In this document: piece after piece, positions 15,740 through 24,229 of the stretch | Position numbering within the stretch: position 1 is the stretch's first letter | Layout of the letters: each line of letters opens with the position of its first letter | Source of the DNA: Bacillus luti | Lineage (GTDB): Bacteria > Bacillota > Bacilli > Bacillales > Bacillaceae_G | DNA length: 34,730 bases | Reading direction: 5' to 3' | Assembly (NCBI RefSeq): GCF_001884105.1 | Contig: NZ_MACI01000050.1 | Span: 1 to 34,730 of the forward strand | Position numbers and translations under genes: made by a program | Notes under the pieces: generated by a model | What the model was told of the DNA's origin: nothing | Seen by the model: the letters and a program-made list of their open reading frames with translations, nothing else | Databases searched by the model: none

Positions 15740-18070
15740 ATGAACAAAAAACTTGATCTAGAGCAAAAACGATTGGATACCGTAATCGAAACGATTGCGA
15801 AACAAATTGATAAGCTGGAAAACGAAACTGGCAGACGCCGGGCGGAAGTAATCAACATCCGCAAACACTTTTGGGATGACGTGAAAGTGAATACTGATAC
15901 TTTTGATGATTATCTTGAAACAGTTATCAACTTAAGACAACAAGCTCAATCACTTGCTGTAACACAAATTACACATAAGCACACTTTTAATCGACTTGCC
16001 GCACTAAGACGTATGCAGAAAGCACCTTACTTCGGACGCATTGATTTTACAGAAGAAGGCGAACCTGCGGCTGAGAAAATTTATATCGGTGTCGCTACCC
16101 TTACTGATGCAAGCGGCGAAAACTTTCTTATATACGATTGGCGCGCACCTATTTCAAGCGTCTACTATGACTATCCACCAGGACCGGCAAAATATAGTAC
16201 GCCAGGCGGTGTCATTAACGGAACTGTGGAGAAAAAATTACAATACATTATTCAAAATGGCGAGATTGATTCTATGTTCGATACGAGCCTTACAATTGGC
16301 GATGAAATCCTGCAACAAGCGCTCGGAAAAGGTACGAACAAACATATGCAAAGCATCGTTGCGACGATCCAGCGCGAGCAAAATGAAATTATTCGTCACG
16401 ATGAAGGTCGACTACTGATCGTGCAAGGAGCTGCTGGTAGTGGTAAAACGTCAGCTGCACTGCAGCGAATCGCCTATTTACTATACAAATATCGCGAATG
16501 GTTAAAAGCAGATCAAATCATTCTCTTCTCCCCTAACTCTATGTTCAACAGTTACGTGTCTAACGTACTACCTGAACTTGGCGAAGAGAATATGCAGCAA
16601 GTTACATTCCAAGAATATTTAAATCATAGACTAAGTAAGTCATTTGACGTGGAAGATCCATACGAGCAATTAGAATATATGCTAACTGAAACGAATAGCC
16701 CTGCCTATAAAACTAGAAATGCAAGCATTCGCTTTAAAGCATCTACTCAATTTTTCGAGATGATTAGAACGTACAGACAATCTCTTGAATCTTCAGGCAT
16801 GCTATTTAGAGGAATGAAATTTAGAGGAAAACTGATCGCCTCTGCTAAAGAAATCACGGAACAATTTTATAATACCGATTCCTCCCTCCGCTTCCATAGC
16901 CGAATCGAGAAGTTAACGGATTGGCTAAATAAGCAAATAGATGCACTTGAAAAAGCAGAACTGAAAAAGCCTTGGGTAGAAGAAGAAATTGAACTACTTA
17001 GTAAAGATGAATATCAAAAGGCTTATAAATACTTGCAGAAAAAGGGCGAGTTTGACGACAACTCCTTTAATGATTTCGAGAAAGAAACGAAAGTACTTGG
17101 GCGTATGATTGTTCGTAAAAAATTGAAGCCACTTCGTAAAGGCGTTCAAACACTACGTTTCATCAATTTCACGGGCATATATAAACAGCTCTTCACAGAT
17201 GCATCATTGGTTGGCGAAAAGCCGAAAGAATGGGACGACATTTGCTCACTAACGGTGAACATGCTTGATGAAGGAAAGCTATATTACGAAGATGCGACTC
17301 CATTTTTACTTTTAAAAGAGTTAATTGAAGGCTTCCAAACGAACAGATCGATTAAACACGTACTCGTAGATGAAGCGCAAGATTATTCTCCGTTTCAATT
17401 CGAATTTTTAAAACGTCTCTTCCCTGCCGCAAAAATGACGGTACTCGGAGACTTTAACCAAGCGATATTTGCTCATGCGAGTGAAACGGTGAATTTCGAT
17501 ACACTTACGAATTTATACGGACCAGACGAAACGAACGGCATTAACTTAACTCGTAGCTATCGCTCAACAAAACCGATTATTGAATTCACACGAAATCTCG
17601 TACCAGAAGGAAAGAAAATTAACGCATTTGAACGTGACGGTGAGAAGCCTACAGTAACGAAAGTAGCTGATTACAGCGAACTTCATGAGCATATTACTGC
17701 TAAAGTTGCTGAACTACAAACAGAGCAGCACAATACGATCGCAATTATATGTAAATCTGCAGCTGAAAGCGCCGCTGCTTACGAGGCACTCGGTAGCATT
17801 GAAGATATTAAACTTGTGAAGAGCACCTCCGCCGAGTATGAGCAAGGCGTCGTTATCATCCCTGCTTATTTAGCGAAGGGTATCGAATTTGATGCTGTTA
17901 TTATTTACGATGCTTCTAAAAATGTGTACAGTGATGAGAGTGTTCGTAGATTATTCTACACTGCTTGTACACGTGCAATGCATGAGTTACAACTTTATAG
18001 CGTTGGCGAAATTAGTCCTTTTATACTTGGGGCTGATTCAGAGAGTTTTGAGCTTATTACAACACCTTGA
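15740..18070 (+). CDS. helD: RNA polymerase recycling ATPase HelD (UvrD-like)
   Basis: A 776-residue superfamily I helicase-like ATPase. An N-terminal coiled coil (residues 1-80: EQKRLDTVIETIAKQIDKLENE) is the arm that enters the RNA polymerase secondary channel in HelD. The motor shows Walker A GAAGSGKTSAALQR (about 231), motif II VDEAQDYSPFQ, motif III GDFNQAIFA, motif IV SYRSTKPI, and motif VI YTACTRAMHEL. HelD removes stalled polymerase from DNA using ATP; it is not a classical DNA helicase. Ribosome site AAAGGAG lies ten bases before the ATG. Length is close to B. subtilis HelD (774 aa as I recall it). Its terminator overlaps the stop codon. Confidence 0.92.
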   Translation: MNKKLDLEQKRLDTVIETIAKQIDKLENETGRRRAEVINIRKHFWDDVKVNTDTFDDYLETVINLRQQAQSLAVTQITHKHTFNRLAALRRMQKAPYFGRIDFTEEGEPAAEKIYIGVATLTDASGENFLIYDWRAPISSVYYDYPPGPAKYSTPGGVINGTVEKKLQYIIQNGEIDSMFDTSLTIGDEILQQALGKGTNKHMQSIVATIQREQNEIIRHDEGRLLIVQGAAGSGKTSAALQRIAYLLYKYREWLKADQIILFSPNSMFNSYVSNVLPELGEENMQQVTFQEYLNHRLSKSFDVEDPYEQLEYMLTETNSPAYKTRNASIRFKASTQFFEMIRTYRQSLESSGMLFRGMKFRGKLIASAKEITEQFYNTDSSLRFHSRIEKLTDWLNKQIDALEKAELKKPWVEEEIELLSKDEYQKAYKYLQKKGEFDDNSFNDFEKETKVLGRMIVRKKLKPLRKGVQTLRFINFTGIYKQLFTDASLVGEKPKEWDDICSLTVNMLDEGKLYYEDATPFLLLKELIEGFQTNRSIKHVLVDEAQDYSPFQFEFLKRLFPAAKMTVLGDFNQAIFAHASETVNFDTLTNLYGPDETNGINLTRSYRSTKPIIEFTRNLVPEGKKINAFERDGEKPTVTKVADYSELHEHITAKVAELQTEQHNTIAIICKSAAESAAAYEALGSIEDIKLVKSTSAEYEQGVVIIPAYLAKGIEFDAVIIYDASKNVYSDESVRRLFYTACTRAMHELQLYSVGEISPFILGADSESFELITTP

Positions 18071-18096
18071 TATGAATCAAGGTGTTTCTTTTTTAT
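18061..18096 (+). terminator. Terminator of helD
   Basis: AACACCTTGAT and ATCAAGGTGTT form an 11-base stem followed by TCTTTTTT. The stop codon is inside the stem's 5' arm. Confidence 0.88.
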
Positions 18097-18120
18097 GCAG
18101 GATTTATACCTTGAAGACGC

Positions 18121-18152
18121 AAAAAAGAACCAGTCCTTAACAGACTGGTTCA
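18121..18152 (-). terminator. Terminator of the drug-exporter operon
   Basis: GAACCAGTC and GACTGGTTC form the stem; on the minus strand it is followed by CTTTTTTG. It lies 55 bases downstream of the first exporter's stop codon. Confidence 0.85.
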
Positions 18153-18206
18153 CACCTCTAGAATTACGCTATTCATTTTTTAAAATAAAGAAAGTAATCT
18201 CGTACC

Positions 18207-19655
18207 TTAATCTTCCAAGGTCTGCGAACGTTTTATAAACAAAGCTACAACGACCGCAAGTAGTGCCAAACCAAATCCAATCGTAAAAGCATTATGCACG
18301 CCTGAAACCATTGCTTCAGTCAATTGAGCCGGGTCAGTTGGATTTGAAGATGCATCTAAATATTTCTTTTGTCCGGAAGTCATAACGCTAATAAAGAAAG
18401 CAACTCCTACCGCACCCGCTACTTGTGATAGAGTATTCAAAATAGCTGTTCCGTGAGGATAAAATCGCTTCGGAAGTTGGTTCAAACCGTTCGTTTGCGC
18501 TGGCATCATAATCATTGAAATAGATACCATCATAGTGACATGTAATAGGATGAAAGTTATTTTAGACGTGTCTGCCGTTACTTGTGTAAAGAACCACATC
18601 ACACCTGCTAATAATATCGTACCAGGAATAATGAGCGCTCTTGGGCCAAATTTATCAAAGAGCTTCCCTGAAACTGGGGAAAGCAGACCATTCAACAAGC
18701 TACCTGGAAGCATGATAAGACCAGTTGCATAGACCGTTAAGCCTAAAGCACCTTGGAATAGAAATGGTAGTAACGTCATCGTCGAGAACATCGTCATCAT
18801 CATGATCGTCAATAAAATTGTCGTTAGCGTAAACATCGGATATTTAAATGCACTAAGATCTAGTAATGGCTCTTTCAATTTCAATTGACGCAATACGAAG
18901 AATAGAATTGCTACAAGACCAATTAGGATTATGCCATATACTTGGAAACTATCCCAGCCTTCACCTGAGCTACTAAATCCATAAACAATCCCGCCAAATC
19001 CAATTGTAGATAAAAGAATAGATAACACATCTACCTTTGGTTTAGTAGGCTCTGAGACATTTTTTAAATAAATAAACGCGAAAACGATAGAAAAAATTGC
19101 GAATGGAAGAACGATATAAAATAGCCATCTCCAATTCCATGTTTCCAAAATGATACCTGAAAGTGTCGGTCCAATGGCAGGAGCGAACATGATCACAAGC
19201 CCAATACTCCCCATTGCCGCTCCTCTCTTTTCAGGAGGATATAGAAGAAGAATCGTATTCATTAATACGGGCATCATTAATCCCGTACCTGCCGCTTGTA
19301 ACAAGCGACCCACCAATAGTATAGAAAATCCAGGTGCAATCGCACTTACAAATGTACCGAAAGTAAAGACTACCATCGCACCTATGAATACTTGTCTTGT
19401 TGTAAACCATTGTACTAATAAAGCAGAAGCTGGAATTAGTACAGCAACTACAAGCATGTACCCTGTTGAAAGCCATTGGAGAGTCGATGGTGTTACATTC
19501 AACTCAATCATCAATTGTGGAAAAGCAACGTTCAATAATGTTTCATTCAAAATGGTAAAAAACGCCCCAATGATCATCGATATTAAAATTGGGAGTCTTT
19601 TCACATTGTCAAATTCCTTTGACTGCGAAGAAACAGACGCAGTTTGAGCATTCAT
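18207..19655 (-). CDS. DHA2-family MFS drug exporter (14 TM)
   Basis: A 482-residue protein with about fourteen hydrophobic segments. It has the DHA2 (EmrB/QacA-type) N-terminal pattern ETLLNVAFPQLMIELNVTPSTLQWLSTGYMLVVAVLIPASALL and GRLLQAAGTGLMMPVLM. It lacks the ordinary GxLaDrxGrr loop at motif A (VQWFTTRQVFIG), but this variation is common in the family. It is a proton-driven multidrug exporter similar to LmrB/Mdr of Bacillus; substrate unknown. GAGGAGG precedes the ATG at 19655 by seven bases. The start is 21 bases after the stop of the second exporter, so the two form an operon controlled by the MarR gene at 21858. Confidence 0.88.
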   Translation of the reverse strand: MNAQTASVSSQSKEFDNVKRLPILISMIIGAFFTILNETLLNVAFPQLMIELNVTPSTLQWLSTGYMLVVAVLIPASALLVQWFTTRQVFIGAMVVFTFGTFVSAIAPGFSILLVGRLLQAAGTGLMMPVLMNTILLLYPPEKRGAAMGSIGLVIMFAPAIGPTLSGIILETWNWRWLFYIVLPFAIFSIVFAFIYLKNVSEPTKPKVDVLSILLSTIGFGGIVYGFSSSGEGWDSFQVYGIILIGLVAILFFVLRQLKLKEPLLDLSAFKYPMFTLTTILLTIMMMTMFSTMTLLPFLFQGALGLTVYATGLIMLPGSLLNGLLSPVSGKLFDKFGPRALIIPGTILLAGVMWFFTQVTADTSKITFILLHVTMMVSISMIMMPAQTNGLNQLPKRFYPHGTAILNTLSQVAGAVGVAFFISVMTSGQKKYLDASSNPTDPAQLTEAMVSGVHNAFTIGFGLALLAVVVALFIKRSQTLED

Positions 19656-19676
19656 ACATAAACCTCCTCGTATTCT

Positions 19677-21068
19677 TTATAAATTCTTACTACCTTTGTT
19701 AGTCATATTTAACGTAGAAGCACCCATGCCAAATTGAAGGCGATACAGCACAACTACAAGTAGGATCAACAATGACATCACGCCGAAGATATTACTATAC
19801 ATATTTGCAGCTTGATTTGCAATAAAAGGATTCAATTGTAGCGAAGTAAAACCATTATCCAGCAATTTCCCTACTACACTCATAGCCATCGCGCCAGATA
19901 TGAAATTAATCATCGACAGTAAACCCATTCCAACACCTGTCTCTTCCTTTGATAGTGTTTGTGAAATCGTATTAGACATCGAAATTTGCATAAAGGTCTG
20001 TCCTACATTTCCAAAAATTAAAATCAATGCAATGATAAAAGCTGATAACCCAATAAAAGTGGATAATAATGAGAAAGCAAGGAATATGAATACTGAGGCA
20101 ATAAAAACGAGTGCAAAGTTGCCCCGAGTATCAGCTAACCTTCCTCCCTTTCTTCCCAGGATTGCCGAGGCAATTGCAGCTGGAACTAAAACAAAGCCAA
20201 TATTTGAAGGAGTTAATCCATTTACTGCCGATAGAAATTGCGGCGTCATGAATGTCATGCTAAAGCTCATCGCTGTCGTCATAAAAGCAAGGAGTAACCC
20301 AATCGAAAAGTTCTTATTTTTAAACAAAGTCGGTTTAATAAAAGGTTCTTTAGCTTTTTTAATCCGCAGAATGAAGAATGCTAACATAACAAATCCTCCA
20401 AGGAATAACAGCACTTGCATCTGCGTAATAGCAAGCAAGAGGAACGTGACCGATATAGCTAATAGCCCTCCGCCAAGAACATCAATACTACCCGCTTTCC
20501 CTTTCGCATTGTCTAAATACTTCCTAAAGAAAGGAAGTGTCAGAAGCGGTAGTAAAGAAAGAACAAACATAAGTCTCCAATTTCCAAAGCTTGTGATTAA
20601 TCCTGCCGCAACTGGTCCTAACGCATTACCAAGTGCTAAACCAACTGCTGAAGTTCCAAGGGCACGGCCCCTTTTCTCTGGCGCAAAGTACCTGACGGGA
20701 ATAATCATCGCTGTCGCTGGAAGAACCGAAGCCCCCGCCGCTTGAATGACACGCCCCAAAATAATAACCCAATACTCAGTAGCAAGTAGACCAAGTAAGG
20801 AACCTAAAGCGAAAATAAGTAATCCATACGTTAACAAATCCTTTAGCCGATATTTATCCGCTAGTTTTCCCATTACGATAGAACCGACGGCGTAAACGAC
20901 CATATAACTAGTCATAATCCAGCTAACCTCTGAAGGAACAAGGTTAAATTCTTTCCCTATCTCAGGAAGAGCTACATTAAACATCGTACCGTTCATAACC
21001 GAAAATATTAGCGTAACGACTAAAACTCCTAGCAACTTATCCGCATTTTGTGATGATTTATCTAACAT
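19677..21068 (-). CDS. DHA2-family MFS drug exporter, second copy
   Basis: A 463-residue exporter with about fourteen membrane segments. N-terminal marks: NGTMFNVALPEIGKEFNLVPSEVSWIMTSYMVVYAVGSIVMGKLADKYRLKD, where GKLADKYRLKD is the motif A loop, and GRVIQAAGASVLPATAMII. ATG 21068 is chosen because AAAGGAGGT stands seven bases before it; the frame is open to 21107 with no ribosome site. It is first in the exporter operon, and a palindrome with ATATCCTCA/TGAGGATAT arms sits 65-96 bases upstream, like the sites before the MarR gene. The two exporters share a family but differ clearly in sequence, so they may handle different drugs or act together. Confidence 0.88.
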   Translation of the reverse strand: MLDKSSQNADKLLGVLVVTLIFSVMNGTMFNVALPEIGKEFNLVPSEVSWIMTSYMVVYAVGSIVMGKLADKYRLKDLLTYGLLIFALGSLLGLLATEYWVIILGRVIQAAGASVLPATAMIIPVRYFAPEKRGRALGTSAVGLALGNALGPVAAGLITSFGNWRLMFVLSLLPLLTLPFFRKYLDNAKGKAGSIDVLGGGLLAISVTFLLLAITQMQVLLFLGGFVMLAFFILRIKKAKEPFIKPTLFKNKNFSIGLLLAFMTTAMSFSMTFMTPQFLSAVNGLTPSNIGFVLVPAAIASAILGRKGGRLADTRGNFALVFIASVFIFLAFSLLSTFIGLSAFIIALILIFGNVGQTFMQISMSNTISQTLSKEETGVGMGLLSMINFISGAMAMSVVGKLLDNGFTSLQLNPFIANQAANMYSNIFGVMSLLILLVVVLYRLQFGMGASTLNMTNKGSKNL

Positions 21069-21132
21069 CTTGTAGACCTCCTTTTCTCTTCCCCATAATC
21101 TATACAAAATTAAATGAGTATCAACATAATGA

Positions 21133-21164
21133 ATATCCTCACTATTTAATTATAATGAGGATAT
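21133..21164. promoter_or_regulatory. Inverted repeat operator upstream of the exporters
   Basis: ATATCCTCA (21133-21141) and TGAGGATAT (21156-21164) are perfect nine-base arms. GAGGATA is shared with the repeats before marR (21745, 21776). A further ATGAGTATC lies at 21114-21122. Confidence 0.65.
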
Positions 21165-21208
21165 CATTTCATCGTAATTCATTCAAATCTACTAAACTAC
21201 AATTTATT

Positions 21209-21574
21209 TTACAGCAGTTCTGTTACTGCTGAAGAATGAACGACCGCAAGAATTAGCGCTAAAATCATAAGTACGGCTGCTGGCATTATTTTTCCGATTG
21301 GATCTTTAACACGAATATGCGACAATACAGCTCCTAACATAATACAAGCAATCCATAATGCTGCTAAAACTAATACGATCTCATTCCAGAAACCAAAAAT
21401 CAGTCCAGCCACCCCTGCTAAAGCGATCCAACCGGTCGCAATTCTGAACCATTGAGGTAAACCTAAATGAGTGAAAGCTTCTACTTGCATCTTTGCTCCC
21501 GTAATTTTACTCACACTCGAAAAGAAAAATGCAAAAATTAATAAACATTGAAGTACTAGTGCTACAATAGTCAT
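21209..21574 (-). CDS. DoxX-like membrane protein
   Basis: A 121-residue protein with four hydrophobic segments: VALVLQCLLIFAFFFSSVSKITG, WIALAGVAGLIFGFW, VLVLAALWIACIMLGAVLSH and AAVLMILALILAVVH. The FxxSxxSKITGxxxxxxxFxxLGLPQWFxxxxGxxxLAG spacing fits the DoxX-like family. GGAGG seven bases before ATG 21574 decides the start. A short hairpin CAGCAGT/ACTGCTG at 21212-21231 overlaps the stop and may act as a weak terminator. It is divergent from the MarR gene, with about 280 bases between, and read in the direction of the exporters; it may be part of the same regulon. Activity unknown. Confidence 0.8.
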   Translation of the reverse strand: MTIVALVLQCLLIFAFFFSSVSKITGAKMQVEAFTHLGLPQWFRIATGWIALAGVAGLIFGFWNEIVLVLAALWIACIMLGAVLSHIRVKDPIGKIMPAAVLMILALILAVVHSSAVTELL

Positions 21575-21744
21575 GTACAATCCTCCGTTACATATGTTTT
21601 TTTAGGGTATTGCTATTGAATACTGAAACGATTTGAAATTCCTTACATCAATACACCTCACTCTATTATCGTTTTCTATAGACCCCAGCATCAGTTATAA
21701 TAGTAATTATCTCGCTATTACACATTATGAGCATGCGATATAAT

Positions 21745-21791
21745 GAGGTTACTCACTAATTGTTTATAATATAGAGAGGATACTCACTAAT
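21745..21791. promoter_or_regulatory. Paired operator repeats of the MarR regulator
   Basis: GAGGTTACTCACTAAT at 21745-21760 and GAGGATACTCACTAAT at 21776-21791 differ at one base and are 31 bases apart, three helical turns. TATAAT-like sequence (21765-21772) lies between them, so binding could block marR transcription. GAG(N)4CTC inside each is a small palindrome. Confidence 0.7.
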
Positions 21792-21857
21792 AATATACAA
21801 TATATTTATGAAACGTGCAAAAATGAACTACAAAATAATGAGGAGGTCATCCCATTC

Positions 21858-22343
21858 ATGAAATCAAATTATCCAGCTGCAATAGATATCATCCATATAT
21901 TAATGCAATCCACCAACTATGTTCAAAGAGAATTTCAATCTCAATTGTCAGCTCTTGACACACCTTATCATCTAACAGGGCCAAGGCTACGTGTTCTATC
22001 TACCGTTTCTGAAAATGGCCCCATTCGAATGAATGCATTAGCTGCTAAATTAGGTGTCAAAGCACGTACAGTTACCGATTTTGTCGATGCACTCGAACAA
22101 GACAAGCTCCTAATTCGTATACCCGACCCAACTGATCGCCGAGCTACGTTAATTCAACTTACTGAACGCGCGCAATCCAATATGGAGCAGGCGCTCGCAT
22201 TCCAAGACAAAGTCGCAAACGATATTTTGCAAAATCTCACATTAGAGCAGCGTGAGCAGTTTTTTGAACTTCTATTACAATTAATAAAAGATAAGCAAAT
22301 TCCTGATTCATGCGGAGAAGTTGACAACGAAAAAACTTGTTAA
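21858..22343 (+). CDS. MarR family transcriptional regulator
   Basis: A 161-residue winged-helix protein: LTGPRLRVLSTVSENGPIRMNALAAKLGVKARTVTDFVDALEQDKLLIRIPDPTDRRATLIQLTERA carries the helix-turn-helix (MNALAAKLGVKARTVTDFV) and wing (PDPTDRRATLI). AGGAGG is eleven bases before the ATG. It is transcribed away from the DoxX gene and the exporters. Repeats of the same motif occur before this gene and before the exporter gene, which suggests an autoregulated repressor of a drug-efflux regulon. A cytoplasmic inducer-responsive repressor is expected; inducer unknown. Confidence 0.87.
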   Translation: MKSNYPAAIDIIHILMQSTNYVQREFQSQLSALDTPYHLTGPRLRVLSTVSENGPIRMNALAAKLGVKARTVTDFVDALEQDKLLIRIPDPTDRRATLIQLTERAQSNMEQALAFQDKVANDILQNLTLEQREQFFELLLQLIKDKQIPDSCGEVDNEKTC

Positions 22344-22356
22344 GTGTGCAAATAAA

Positions 22357-22505
22357 GTGAAACTTTAATCAGTGGGGGTTTTCTTTATCCCCCACTGATT
22401 ATTAGCCTTCACCAATCGGACTTTTATGGGCAGTTGATCCCCCAACCTAACTTCTTTGCTTTCGCTGAATTTTGAGGTGGGGGTCTTACTGCCCATTAAA
22501 GCGGG
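22357..22505. mobile_element. Full-length bcr1-like repeat element
   Basis: This is 149 bases flanked by ATAAA at 22352-22356 and 22506-22510. It starts GTGAAACTTTAATCAG and ends CATTAAAGCGGG. It encodes no protein. Inside are two strong hairpins: CAGTGGGGG/CCCCCACTG (22370-22397), and a long stem whose arms start GGGCAGT and end ACTGCCC. Length, lack of coding and ATAAA/TTTAT duplication match what I remember of bcr1, a non-autonomous element specific to the B. cereus group. Other copies here: 34666-34730 (inverted) and a deleted one at 7922-7965. Confidence 0.75.
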
Positions 22506-22507
22506 AT

Positions 22508-22556
22508 AAAACCACCTATCCCCTAAATAATATAGGAAATGGGTGGTTTGTTTTTT
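22508..22556. terminator. Palindromic terminator after the SEDS gene
   Basis: AAACCACCTATCCCCTA and a mirrored arm with TGGGTGGTTT pair over about 18 positions, followed by GTTTTTT on the plus strand. It is nearly identical to 897-937. It may end marR transcripts and the sigma-factor operon. Confidence 0.6.
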
Positions 22557-23811
22557 AAGCTGACTTTCTCGTTGGAATATCTTTACGTCGATATACACTT
22601 AGTACGATTCCCATTAAAAGTGCATGAAATACAGTTGGTGTTAATCCATAACTAATAAATGGTAGTGATATAGAAGCAATGGGCAATAAGCCTACTATCA
22701 TTCCAACATTATAAATGAACTGGAATACAAAAAGGGTCATCCCACCAACGAGAAGTAATTTACCGTACGAATCATTTATTTTATAAGATATGACCACTAA
22801 CCTTACTACAAAAAGAGAAAGAATTAAGACAAGGACCAGTGCAAGCACATATCCATAATAATAAGTCAAACTTGCAAATACAAAATCAGTATGGGCAGCA
22901 GGGATTGGCTTTATATTTTCAGATGCGCCAAACCAACCTGTTGAAGACATTACCTCTTTTAAACGTATATACATAAACCCTGCGCCACCTGCATCATGTC
23001 CAGGATTTAAATAACCTAAAATTCTATCTACTTGATATTCTTTTATTGAGAATAAACCAACGAGAGTAAATAAACAAATTGTTACAACAGTAATAATCAA
23101 TGCCTTTTTCTTCCCTAACTTACTCCACCAAAGCATCACGAATACCATCGTGATATAGATAATAATTGGCGAAAGAACCGATATGGTTAAAAATAAATAT
23201 AAAGAAAATAAATATAAAATTAGAAGATGCCTAATCTTTAACCTACCGTTATTAAAAAAAGAAGCCCAGGCTAATAGAAAGAATGGTACTGCCATTAAAC
23301 ATCCAGTGGCAACGGGATCAATTTTTATGAACGCTTCTCCATTCATGGAAGCATTTGAAAAATGCTTTGGCAGTAACAAAGTGAGTACGCCAATTGTATA
23401 AAACAGCCACCCGAGTCTCTCTAACTTCCTATAATCAAATAGCATCATCCCAATAGCTATTACAACACCAAGAATAACAAATACCACTTTATTCATTAGT
23501 AAATCATTCGTATGCCCCAGAGCTACTATTGGCAAAAACCCTAATCCCATCGCAATCACTAATAAACTAATAAGGAACCAATCAACTTTTGGCTTATGAA
23601 GTTTATTCAGCTCCCGGCCAAGTTTGATCGGACTTCCCATTTGTTCAACAGCCTTATTTTCAGCAACTTCCTCACTTAAACCTTTTTCTATCCACATATT
23701 CTTCGCCTGTTTTAAGTGAAAATTTAGTTCAGTTGCTACTAAGTCCTTCGCTTCTTTTGATTTAATATGGTTCGTAACTTCTTTTAAAAACTGCTCCCCT
23801 TTTTTGTTCAA
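22555..23811 (-). CDS. SEDS (FtsW/RodA/SpoVE-like) membrane protein with permease-prefix domain
   Basis: A 418-residue protein. Residues 1-75 form a soluble helical prefix (EQFLKEVTNHIKSKEAKDLVATELNFHLKQA...AVEQMGSP), like the permease prefix domain of Bacillus transporters. The rest has about ten membrane helices with SEDS marks: AHTDFVFASLTYYYGY (compare TDFIFAVIGEELG, whose aspartate is catalytic in RodA/FtsW) and SISLPFISYGLTPTVFHALLMGIVLSVYRR. SEDS proteins polymerise peptidoglycan glycan chains. The usual EELG is replaced by YYYG. TTG at 23811 is the start, AGGAG nine bases away. It overlaps nothing but follows PadR closely and belongs to the ECF sigma operon. Confidence 0.82.
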   Translation of the reverse strand: MNKKGEQFLKEVTNHIKSKEAKDLVATELNFHLKQAKNMWIEKGLSEEVAENKAVEQMGSPIKLGRELNKLHKPKVDWFLISLLVIAMGLGFLPIVALGHTNDLLMNKVVFVILGVVIAIGMMLFDYRKLERLGWLFYTIGVLTLLLPKHFSNASMNGEAFIKIDPVATGCLMAVPFFLLAWASFFNNGRLKIRHLLILYLFSLYLFLTISVLSPIIIYITMVFVMLWWSKLGKKKALIITVVTICLFTLVGLFSIKEYQVDRILGYLNPGHDAGGAGFMYIRLKEVMSSTGWFGASENIKPIPAAHTDFVFASLTYYYGYVLALVLVLILSLFVVRLVVISYKINDSYGKLLLVGGMTLFVFQFIYNVGMIVGLLPIASISLPFISYGLTPTVFHALLMGIVLSVYRRKDIPTRKSA

Positions 23812-23817
23812 TTTTTT

Positions 23818-24225
23818 TCACTCCTGTACTAATCCTTTTAATATAATTCGTGCCTTCGTAGCATTCTTCTCTGCCTTTCGCAGCATCTTATTTCCTTTAT
23901 CATTTAATTGATAATATTTAGCTCCTTCGTGATCCCAGCTAGATTGGATAAAGCGATTCTGCTCTAGACGATGTAATAAAGTGTATAGAGACCCTTCATC
24001 ACCTTCAAATTTTTGAATCCCTCTCCCACGCAGTAACTGCATCAATTCATAACCTGTTTTTTCATTCATAAGAAGTTGCAACACTGCTAAAAGGATATCT
24101 TCTTCCTTTTCGGACGATTGATTGATTTTTTCACGTACCCGCTTCCGGTGCTGATCAGAAAAACTCAAATGTTTAAAAGTCGTGTTCTCCATTGATTTTC
24201 GCAAACCTTTTAATCGATCTTCCAT
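23818..24225 (-). CDS. PadR-family transcriptional regulator
   Basis: A 135-residue protein. The PadR winged helix occupies about residues 40-115: ILLAVLQLLMNEKTGYELMQLLRGRGIQKFEGDEGSLYTLLHRLEQNRFIQSSWDHEGAKYYQLNDKG. The first 40 residues, TTFKHLSFSDQHRKRVREKINQ, are an extra helix not normal for PadR and recall the short sigma-binding heads of anti-sigma factors (inference). GGAGG is nine bases before the ATG and overlaps the end of the sigma gene. Middle gene of the sigma-PadR-SEDS operon, so it may control or modulate its sigma factor. Confidence 0.82.
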   Translation of the reverse strand: MEDRLKGLRKSMENTTFKHLSFSDQHRKRVREKINQSSEKEEDILLAVLQLLMNEKTGYELMQLLRGRGIQKFEGDEGSLYTLLHRLEQNRFIQSSWDHEGAKYYQLNDKGNKMLRKAEKNATKARIILKGLVQE

Positions 24226-24229
24226 TTGA

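Noticed and set aside
19900-20745. Plus-strand frame of 281 residues
   Set aside because: Antisense to the DHA2 exporter; frames opposite membrane-protein genes are often open, and it has no recognisable domain.
22365-22598. Minus-strand 77-residue frame
   Set aside because: It runs across the bcr1-like element and the end of the SEDS gene; composition fits chance.
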